64,000 nucleotides of DNA from Rufibacter hautae. GTDB lineage: Bacteria; Bacteroidota; Bacteroidia; Cytophagales; Hymenobacteraceae. This document shows, in pieces, positions 57,780 through 64,000 of this stretch. Under the pieces are notes generated by a model. It did not search any database and was not told the origin of the DNA. It saw nothing but the letters and a program-made list of their open reading frames with translations. The stretch's first letter is position 1, and each line of letters begins with the position of its first letter. The stretch covers positions 248,001 to 312,000 of the forward strand of contig NZ_VKKY01000002.1 of NCBI RefSeq assembly GCF_008271695.1. Reading direction: 5' to 3'. The position numbers and the translations under genes are program-made.

Positions 57780-59463
57780 GACGATGAAAAAACAAGCAGC
57801 AACAAAAATCAACGGCGCAAAAGCAACAGAAGGTAGCGCTACTACGACTAACCTTAACAATGCCCTGAGCATCTTTGCCCGGCCTGGGCAGGTAGGGAAG
57901 AAAAGCAAAGCCGCTGCCAGGGGGAAAGTCGCCGTTATCTACACCCGCGTCTCCACTAAAGAGCAGGCCGAGACAAACCAAAGCCTGGAAACGCAGCTGG
58001 AGCGTTGCCGTGCCTATGCCGAGCGCCACGGTTATGAGGTGGTAGAGACCTTTGGCGGCACTTATGAGAGCGCCAAGAACGATGAGCGGAAGCATTTCCA
58101 GCTCATGCTGGAATTTGCGAAGAAGAGCCGCCAGCAGGTGGGCTACATTATCGTCTATAGCCATGACCGCTTTTCCCGCTCAGGCTCCAATGCCATCTAC
58201 ATCACGGACCAGCTTTCCCAGATGGGCATCTCGGTGGTGGCCGTCACCCAGCCGGTGGATACCATGACCTCCGCAGGGAAGCTGCAGCAGGGTATCCAAT
58301 TCCTTTTCTCCCAGTTCGACAACGATCAGCGCAGGGAGAAGTGCATGGCGGGCATGGAGGCCAAGGTGCGCAAAGGCTATGTGGTGGGTAAGGCACCCAT
58401 GGGCTATGACCAGCTGAAGGTGAACGGGGAGCAGGTGATAAAGCCCAACAAGACGGGCAAGCTGATCCGGCAGGCTTTCCTGCTGAAAGCGGAACAGGGG
58501 CTGAGCAACACCGACATCATCAGAAGGCTCAAAAGCCAGGGCCTCCCGCTCTACGACCAGACGCTGACCAAGATATTCCGCAACCCCTTCTACTGCGGGC
58601 TCATTACACATGGACTGCTACAGGAGGGGGAAGTTATAGAGGGAAGGCACGAGCCGCTGGTGTCAAGGGATGTTTTCCTGCGGGTGAACGGGCTCCAGTC
58701 TCAGAATGCCCAGGGTTATACCCAGGTGAAGGAGGACGAAAACCTGCCGTTGCGCCACCACATCAAGTGCGGCTCGTGCAGTAAGCCGCTTACTGGTTAC
58801 GAGATGAAGAAGAAGGGTATTCACTACTACAAGTGCAACACCAAAGGCTGCTGCCTCAACCGCAATGCAGGCAAGATGCACGAACTGTACCAAGGGCTGC
58901 TGAAGGAGTTCCAAATCGACCCGATCCTGCTGCCGCAGGTGCAGGAGATGATGGGACAGGTGTTTACAAAGCTAAGCCAGGAGCACGGGCAGGAAGAGAA
59001 GCGACTGAAGCTGCAGTTAGCGGAACTGAAAAAGAAACTGAATACGCTGGAGCGGCGCTATGCCTACGGGGAAATTGAGCGGGAGATATTCCAGAAGTTC
59101 AGCGGTGAGCTGAAAACAGAGGGGCGGGAAATCGGGGTGAACCTGGAGAAATTGTCTGGACCTTTATCGAACCACCAGATGCTGGTGGAAAACGGGCTGA
59201 AATTGGCGCTAAGTCTCTCATCCTCTTGGACTAAGGGAGATGCTTTACAGCGTAGAAGGCTACAGGCGTTGGTGTTCCCGGAAGGGGTGCAATATGACCG
59301 GGAAAAAGAGGGGTATCGAACCACCAGGGTAAACTCGATTTTCGGCCTTGCAAGCGAGATTTCGCAGAAGATGGGGGAAAAAGAAAGAGGGAAAAGCAGT
59401 AGTGAAACTGACTTTTCCCTCTTGGTAGTCCGTAGGGGAATCGAACCCCTGTTACCAGAATGA
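57763..59463 (+). CDS. Large serine recombinase (integrase) of the element
   Basis: A 566-residue large serine recombinase. A GTG start at 57763 is preceded by AAAAAGGA; an ATG at 57784 is the alternative. The resolvase domain is at about 54-200, with catalytic serine 64 in 'IYTRVSTKEQ' and 'YSHDRFSRSG'. The Recombinase domain follows (about 210-310, 'GKAPMGYDQ', 'IIRRLKSQGL'), then a zinc ribbon with 'CGSCSKPLTGY' and 'YYKCNTKGC' (about 335-366), a coiled coil (about 395-445) and a tail. The last 14 codons (59422-59463) are read through the antisense of tRNA-Glu, typical of integration at a tRNA 3' end. It should catalyse integration and excision of the element. Confidence 0.93.
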
Positions 59464-59497
59464 AAATCTGGTGTCCTAACCCCTAGACGAACGGACC
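59423..59497 (-). tRNA. tRNA-Glu (anticodon TTC)
   Basis: On the minus strand the 75-nt gene begins GGTCCGT and ends ACGGACT-A-CCA, with CCA encoded. The anticodon arm is CCAGA-TTTTCAT-TCTGG (anticodon TTC), and the T arm is AGGGG-TTCGATT-CCCCT. The acceptor stem pairs fully apart from a G-U at the first position. The 3' half overlaps, on the opposite strand, the last codons of the recombinase gene, so it doubles as an attachment site. A good promoter lies just upstream. Confidence 0.95.
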
Positions 59498-59517
59498 ATC
59501 TTTCGGTTTTGATGGTG

Positions 59518-59549
59518 CAAATATAGAAGGCCGTTTTTTATCTGCCAAA
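59518..59549 (-). promoter_or_regulatory. Bacteroidota-type promoter of tRNA-Glu
   Basis: On the minus strand: TTTG (59546-59549), 20 bp, then TATATTTG (59518-59525), matching the -33 TTTG and -7 TAnnTTTG consensus. The tRNA 5' end follows about 20 bp later. Confidence 0.75.
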
Positions 59550-59903
59550 CATCTCTCAGAAAAAAAGTTTAGTTTTTCTATCTAGAACCGCTCTCCTTCT
59601 ACTAAGTGTCTGATTTTGAAGAAAGATCAGTGGAAATAAATTTTTGAACTTTTATCACGCCTCCAGGCTGTTTTCAATAAATCAGTCCTAAAACACCGAT
59701 CACTGGTACATGCATGGTTTTTCTTCTGGTAAGAAACACCAACTTGGCTTCATAGTCCAAGGAATGTATCCACTCAAAATTACCTATGTTCAGCAATTTC
59801 TGTTCTTAGGCATTTATTAGAAAACAGGCTCAAAACAGAATGAGCAGTCTATGGTCCACTAAACTTCTCTTTCCCTGGGTGGTTTTAGGGCAGCTAGATA
59901 AAC
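59550..59903. other. Gene-free region right of tRNA-Glu
   Basis: About 350 bp. Apart from the tRNA promoter at its left edge, I see no gene, hairpin or remnant. Confidence 0.4.
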
Positions 59904-61211
59904 CTAATCAAAGCTGGCTTTGCCGCCGTGCTTTTCATAGTTGTACAGCTGGCGGGCCAGTTCAAAAGTGGTGGGGTGGTCAAGTCCCGTCTTCTGGCGG
60001 GCTTTCTTCTCGGTTTCCCCTTCCTGGAGATAGGCCACGTATTCTTGGTAACTGCCTTTGAGGTGCTGGAGCAAGCCGTTGAGCGATTCTGAGGTGCTTT
60101 TGAGTTGTTCTGCATCAAAGGTGTCTTTTTCCAGGATCTCTTCTACCAGGTAAAACTCCTCCTGAATCATCTGGTGGGTTCCGTCTTCACCCAACACCAG
60201 GGGCTTGTATACCCTGAAGTAATGTTGCTCTGCCAGGAAAGTGCTGCCGGTGCAGTCCTTCAGATTGATGACGATAGGAGAATCCGGGAGGTTCAGGTCA
60301 GGCGTTTTGTGAAAAAAGGCCAGGATCTGCTGCCCCTGTTCCTGGTATTGGGAAAGCAGGCTGCAAAGTTCTCCCAGGTCAAAACCCAGGGAAACATCCT
60401 TAGAGGAATCTCCCTTGTTGAGCTTTCCGGTTACCGTGATGGCCGTGTCTACGTCATAGACAATCTCCTCCATTTCAAAAATATCGGTGAGCAGGATTGA
60501 TTCAGGACGGTACGTAGCCGGGTCAACCCCGATGAGGGAGATAATCTTGTCCTCTGGAAGGGTAGTAGGTTGGGAAAGTTGCTGCGCCTCCTTGGCAAGG
60601 CTGGACACAAAAATGCTGTGCTCCGCGCTTTCGCCCAGGGCCTTCAATTGTTGCAGATACGTGTCAAGGAACTGCAGGTGCGGTTTCAAGGCCTTGTAGA
60701 TCTTTGTTCTCCTGAAGGTCTTACGATGGTAATAAAGCAGGGTGGCCACCTCTCCGTAGCAGTCCAACTCCTTCACCGATTCCATCTCCTGTAACACGGC
60801 CTCAGGCGAGGCTTTGTCTTTTAGCAGCATTTCCTCAAACAGGAAAATAGGATAATCATGGGTGGGCTGGCCAATCTCCGGCAGCACATTGAAGGCGCTC
60901 ATCTTCTCTGATTTAGCCTCCTGCAGTACCTCCAAGTTGGTTTTTACGGGTGCCATGAGGTGCTCAGTGGCCGCAGTTTCCAATTTTTCCTGGGTTCCCT
61001 GAATCACTTCTTCGCTCAAAGGAGCTTTTTCTGTAAACTGCCACAAAATCTGCAGGTGCGTGTGGGAAGGCGGCAAGCCATAAGCCGCCATAATCTCCTC
61101 CTCCAGGTGGATTACTTCCTCAAACAATTCAGTATTCTCCTCAGGGCCGCCTTTCTCTTTTAATTCCTGATAATGGTGGTAATATGTCGTTAGTTTTTCC
61201 GTCACCTGCAT
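59904..61211 (-). CDS. Uncharacterised cytosolic protein
   Basis: A 435-residue protein that I do not recognise. It has no signal peptide or membrane helix. The N-terminal 200 residues are mostly helical ('EKLTTYYHHYQELKEKGG', 'FEEVIHLEEEIMAAYGL'). A middle part (about 225-330) is beta-rich ('EEIVYDVDTAITVTGKLNKG') and the end is again helical with a Lys/Gln-rich tail. Composition and codon use match the normal chromosome, unlike the defence island to the left. Upstream and downstream spacers contain no obvious promoter or terminator pair. Confidence 0.6.
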   Translation of the reverse strand: MQVTEKLTTYYHHYQELKEKGGPEENTELFEEVIHLEEEIMAAYGLPPSHTHLQILWQFTEKAPLSEEVIQGTQEKLETAATEHLMAPVKTNLEVLQEAKSEKMSAFNVLPEIGQPTHDYPIFLFEEMLLKDKASPEAVLQEMESVKELDCYGEVATLLYYHRKTFRRTKIYKALKPHLQFLDTYLQQLKALGESAEHSIFVSSLAKEAQQLSQPTTLPEDKIISLIGVDPATYRPESILLTDIFEMEEIVYDVDTAITVTGKLNKGDSSKDVSLGFDLGELCSLLSQYQEQGQQILAFFHKTPDLNLPDSPIVINLKDCTGSTFLAEQHYFRVYKPLVLGEDGTHQMIQEEFYLVEEILEKDTFDAEQLKSTSESLNGLLQHLKGSYQEYVAYLQEGETEKKARQKTGLDHPTTFELARQLYNYEKHGGKASFD

Positions 61212-61491
61212 AAATCAGTTGTTTTCTTTCAGAAGTTAAAAGATGGCATTGGGTGTTTAAGGGCTTCTTTTTAAAAGCAGAGCCAAAACTGCCGCAATTA
61301 TGGGTATGTATCTGGCATAATTACACCAGTGTTATCAATAATACGGCGATCCTCCATTAGGGGTGTTGTATTATTAGGATAATTTGTAGCTGTCTGCACC
61401 ATTACGGAACCCAAATCATAAAGGTCCTGCTGTAAGTGCCTCTTAGAATTAACTGTAAAGGCAGATAAGGTATTGTCCTTTAAGAAAGCCG

Positions 61492-62037
61492 TTAGGATAA
61501 TTTAAATTCTTGTAGATACGCAGGCGCTACATAGTCTGTGAGCCACACGTTGTTTTCTGATAGGTAAAAGGAGATTACTTTGAGGTGCATCTGCCCGCTG
61601 AGCACTGTGAAAACGTATGGTTTGCCGTGCCGACTCCCTACCTGCAGAGCAGTCGAAAGATCGGAGGAAAGGTGTACATGCAGGCGGGACTGTTTCTTGA
61701 CACCATCTTTGAGGATGTGTGCTGCGTTGTTAACAGACGTTCCGTGGTACAGAAACTCTGGTGGTGTTGCCGGTGGCAGGCCAACATCTACCAACACAGA
61801 ATGCCCTTGGTTGGCTCTGATCTTTGTCTGGTCAGGGTTAAAGGAAAACCGTTGCTTGTTATTGGTTTCCACCACCCGCTTCAGCTGCACCAAGTCTACG
61901 GTCATTCTTTTCTGCTGTAGTTTAGCCAGCAGTTCCTCTACCTGGGCCCATCCGTTTTGGTCCAGGGTGATCCCAATCTTTTCGGGCTGGTGCCGAAGCA
62001 CCAGGCTCAGGAGTTTGCTTATGTCCTTGTCATTCAT
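61492..62037 (-). CDS. kptA: RNA 2'-phosphotransferase (Tpt1/KptA)
   Basis: A 181-residue enzyme of normal family length. Family blocks are clear: 'KLLSLVLRHQPEKIGITLDQNGWAQVEELL' -type N-terminal winged helix (about 6-36), 'IRANQGHSV' (about 73-81), 'LYHGTSVNNA' (about 98-107) and 'HVHLSSDLSTALQVGSRHGKP' (about 120-139). The conserved Arg, His, Arg set that binds NAD+ and the 2'-phosphate is present. KptA removes the 2'-phosphate left by ligation of RNA ends, transferring it to NAD+; in bacteria the physiological substrate is uncertain. Confidence 0.93.
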   Translation of the reverse strand: MNDKDISKLLSLVLRHQPEKIGITLDQNGWAQVEELLAKLQQKRMTVDLVQLKRVVETNNKQRFSFNPDQTKIRANQGHSVLVDVGLPPATPPEFLYHGTSVNNAAHILKDGVKKQSRLHVHLSSDLSTALQVGSRHGKPYVFTVLSGQMHLKVISFYLSENNVWLTDYVAPAYLQEFKLS

Positions 62038-62052
62038 GAATCAATAATACGC

Positions 62053-62086
62053 AAAAAGAAAGCCCCAGCGTTGGGCTAGGGCTTTC
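62053..62086 (-). terminator. Terminator of the S41 protease gene
   Basis: On the minus strand: GAAAGCCC, a 13-nt loop, GGGCTTTC, then TTTTTG. It lies about 20 bp after the protease stop codon. Confidence 0.85.
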
Positions 62087-62105
62087 CTGTCATAAGGTAA
62101 GAAGG

Positions 62106-64000
62106 TTATTTTACTTCTTTCAGCAGCTCTTGTACGGCTACTTCCAATTGCTGGTCTTTGCCTTTGCTTACCTGCTCAAACTCGTTCATCACTTTCACGT
62201 CTGGCTCGGTTTGCAGGTTCTCCAGATAGCGGCCTTGCACGTCTTTTACGCCTAGTGGCGGAACGCCCCAGCGCACGCTGTTGTCCTGCAGAGATTCCCA
62301 GCCCGCGAAAGTACAGGTACCTGGTACTGGCATGCCTACCAGTTTACCCAGTTTCAGATCCTGGTAGCTGAACGCGAAGCAATGGCCGTCTGAGTAGTTG
62401 GCTTCGTTGGCCAGCGCAATGCTGGGTTTGTTCCACCGGAAGGATGGTTCAATTCCGGTAGAGCGGTTGTCAGTGGTGTAGTTCAGGAACATCTTACCGC
62501 TTAGGAACATAGCCAGATCGGCTACCAGGTCACCTCCGCCATTGTTGCGAGTGTCCACTACCATGCCTTTGCGGTTAGCGTATTTCCCCATCACTTCTTC
62601 GTACACGGTGCGGTAGCTTGGGTCGTTCATGCCCGGGATGTGCACGTAGCCCAATTGTCCATTGCTCAGGCGATCTACTTCCTCGGCGTTGCGGCGTACC
62701 CAACGCTTGTACAGCAGGCTGCTTTCCTCACTTTGTGAAATTGGCTTAACGGTAATGTCGCGGCGCTTCTTGCTGACAGGGTCATAGATGGTAACCAGGG
62801 TGTTTTTGCCGGCTTTGCGGTTCAGGAACTGGGCGTAGTCTTTGTCTGAGGACAAGGTTTCCCCATCGATTTTCTCGATCACCATACCAGGCTTCACATC
62901 GAAACCGGCTCTTTGCAACGGACCTTCCAAAATGACCTCGTCTATTTTGAGGCCGTTTTCGGTAAAAGTTGGGTCATAGAAAACTCCCAAAGATGCAGTA
63001 GCATCGGCGTTCACAGGCACGTTGGAGAAGCTGGAGCCGGAGTGTGACACGTTCAACTCACCCAGCAATTCGCTCAGCATCTCAGAGAATTCGTAGTTGT
63101 TGCTGATGTGCGGCAGGTATTTCTCGTAGTCGCCTTTCAGGGCATTCCAGTTGGCGCCGTGGAATCCGGCGGTGTAGAAGGTCTTCTGCGTGCGGCGCCA
63201 CACATGCTCAAACATGAAGGCCCGCTCCGCAGCCACGTTCAGGTTCATGTCGCCGCTGATAGCCACGTTCTCCTGCTTGTTCGCGGTAGGGTCCAGTTTG
63301 ATCACGCGGCCATCGGCTAGAAGGAACAGGTTTTTGAAATCTTTGTCCCAATCCATGCTGGCGCGGTTGGCGTTCAGGGTCACGGCCATTTTGGTTTCCT
63401 TTGTGCGCAGGTTGGTGCTCCAGAGGTTATAGCCTCTCTCAAAGCGGGCCAGGTAGTACAGCGTTTCGCCGTCTTTAGACACCAAGGCATCGCCTAGTTG
63501 CGACGAATGCAGCGTCAAGCGGGATTTGCGGGTTTTCAGGCCTTCCCAGTCAATGGTCAGTTCTTCGTCCTTTTTCTTCTTTTTGTCTTTTTCCTTTTCC
63601 TTGGCCGCTTTTTCATCGGCTTCTTTCACCAAGGCGTAGTCTTCTTTGCTTAACCGGAATTTGTCATACGCCGCCTGGGTCATGAACATCGCGAAGATGT
63701 CTGACTGAGCCCCGCCGCTGTTGGCTTGGGCGCGCATACCCTCGCGGGTGCTGTTCCAGATGAGCATGTTGCCGCCGGCCATCCACTGTGGAGAATCATC
63801 CTGGTAGCCGCTCTCGGTCAGGTTGATCTTTTTGCTTTTGCCATCGGCGGAGATCAGGCCTACTTCGCCGTTGGCGAAACCCGGCTCCGAAAAGTCAAAG
63901 GCAATCCACTTGCTGTCGGGGCTCCAGGTGAAGTACTGGTCGTTGTCACGCATGGAGAAAAGCTCGTTAGTGGTGAGCAGCGTGCGGACCTTTTTATCGG
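62106..64000 (-). CDS. Tricorn-like S41 peptidase (partial, 5' end outside)
   Basis: The frame stays open to the right window edge ('DKKVRTLLTTNELFSMRDND' precedes the first internal Met), so the N-terminus lies outside. Visible parts: the last beta-propeller blades ('QYFTWSPDSKWIAFDFSEP', 'KSRLTLHSSQLGDALVSKDGETLYYLARF'), a Lys-rich charged linker, the tricorn core, a PDZ domain ('LKIDEVILEGPLQRAGFDVKPGMVIEKIDGE' region) and the S41 protease domain ('MVVDTRNNGGGDLVADLAMF', then 'NYSDGHCFAFSY' with the serine nucleophile). Such proteins are periplasmic or cytosolic peptidases that degrade peptides. No defence link. Confidence 0.88.
   Translation of the reverse strand, partial: DKKVRTLLTTNELFSMRDNDQYFTWSPDSKWIAFDFSEPGFANGEVGLISADGKSKKINLTESGYQDDSPQWMAGGNMLIWNSTREGMRAQANSGGAQSDIFAMFMTQAAYDKFRLSKEDYALVKEADEKAAKEKEKDKKKKKDEELTIDWEGLKTRKSRLTLHSSQLGDALVSKDGETLYYLARFERGYNLWSTNLRTKETKMAVTLNANRASMDWDKDFKNLFLLADGRVIKLDPTANKQENVAISGDMNLNVAAERAFMFEHVWRRTQKTFYTAGFHGANWNALKGDYEKYLPHISNNYEFSEMLSELLGELNVSHSGSSFSNVPVNADATASLGVFYDPTFTENGLKIDEVILEGPLQRAGFDVKPGMVIEKIDGETLSSDKDYAQFLNRKAGKNTLVTIYDPVSKKRRDITVKPISQSEESSLLYKRWVRRNAEEVDRLSNGQLGYVHIPGMNDPSYRTVYEEVMGKYANRKGMVVDTRNNGGGDLVADLAMFLSGKMFLNYTTDNRSTGIEPSFRWNKPSIALANEANYSDGHCFAFSYQDLKLGKLVGMPVPGTCTFAGWESLQDNSVRWGVPPLGVKDVQGRYLENLQTEPDVKVMNEFEQVSKGKDQQLEVAVQELLKEVK

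Overview
The window looks like a chromosome segment of a Bacteroidota bacterium, probably Cytophagales and plausibly Hymenobacteraceae (Rufibacter/Pontibacter-like). Evidence: Bacteroidota-type promoter elements (TTTG and TAnnTTTG), many secreted and lipoprotein carbohydrate enzymes, an ECF sigma factor of the Bacteroidota type, a DUF5690 transporter and a PmoA-like (DUF6807) protein. The genus is inference.

Region 1 (1 to about 25.3 kb) is metabolic. It opens with the tail of a GH43-type enzyme, then a GH9 glycosidase, a lipoprotein, methionine aminopeptidase, a large secreted LamG-GH127 (beta-L-arabinofuranosidase-type) enzyme, a TrpD-like protein and a zinc-protease lipoprotein. Decayed gene pieces follow, one recognisably NmrA-like. 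Next comes a six-gene co-directional cluster (12.1-19.4 kb): sugar isomerase/epimerase, DUF1080 hydrolase/lyase, VOC protein, Gfo/Idh/MocA oxidoreductase, PmoA-like protein and a PVC-type dehydrogenase with a cytochrome c domain. This combination fits oxidation of sugars to 3-keto-glycosides followed by cleavage. From 19.9 to 25.3 kb lie a Tat-exported metallo-beta-lactamase-fold enzyme, an ECF sigma factor with a membrane partner, a secreted protein and a transporter, separated by long spacers that share decayed repeats.

Region 2 (about 26.0 to 59.46 kb) looks like an integrated mobile element carrying a defence island. Its right end is firm: a large serine recombinase whose last 14 codons run antisense through the 3' end of a tRNA-Glu(TTC) gene. 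Next to it are a MerR-like regulator, a Toprim-helicase replication protein and an HTH protein, with a conspicuous TGGGAC/GTCCCA repeat family over 51.9-57.4 kb. The cargo, right to left, is: a two-gene module of an unknown 531-aa protein and a PLD-family protein; the orphan C-terminus of a second HsdR; a 1625-aa exonuclease-RecQ-UvrD fusion facing a double WYL-like protein; a defence-type reverse transcriptase preceded by a structured spacer with a small ORF on the opposite strand; and a complete type I restriction-modification operon with two DUF262 (GmrSD-like) genes between hsdS and hsdR. The left end is not firm. Around 26.0-26.6 kb there are hairpins, degenerate 18-bp repeats and a weak tRNA-Glu-like sequence.

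Region 3 (59.5-64 kb) returns to ordinary chromosome: the tRNA-Glu promoter, an unrecognised 435-aa protein, RNA 2'-phosphotransferase (KptA) and a tricorn-like S41 protease cut by the window edge. All functional calls come from motifs read by eye; no searches were run.
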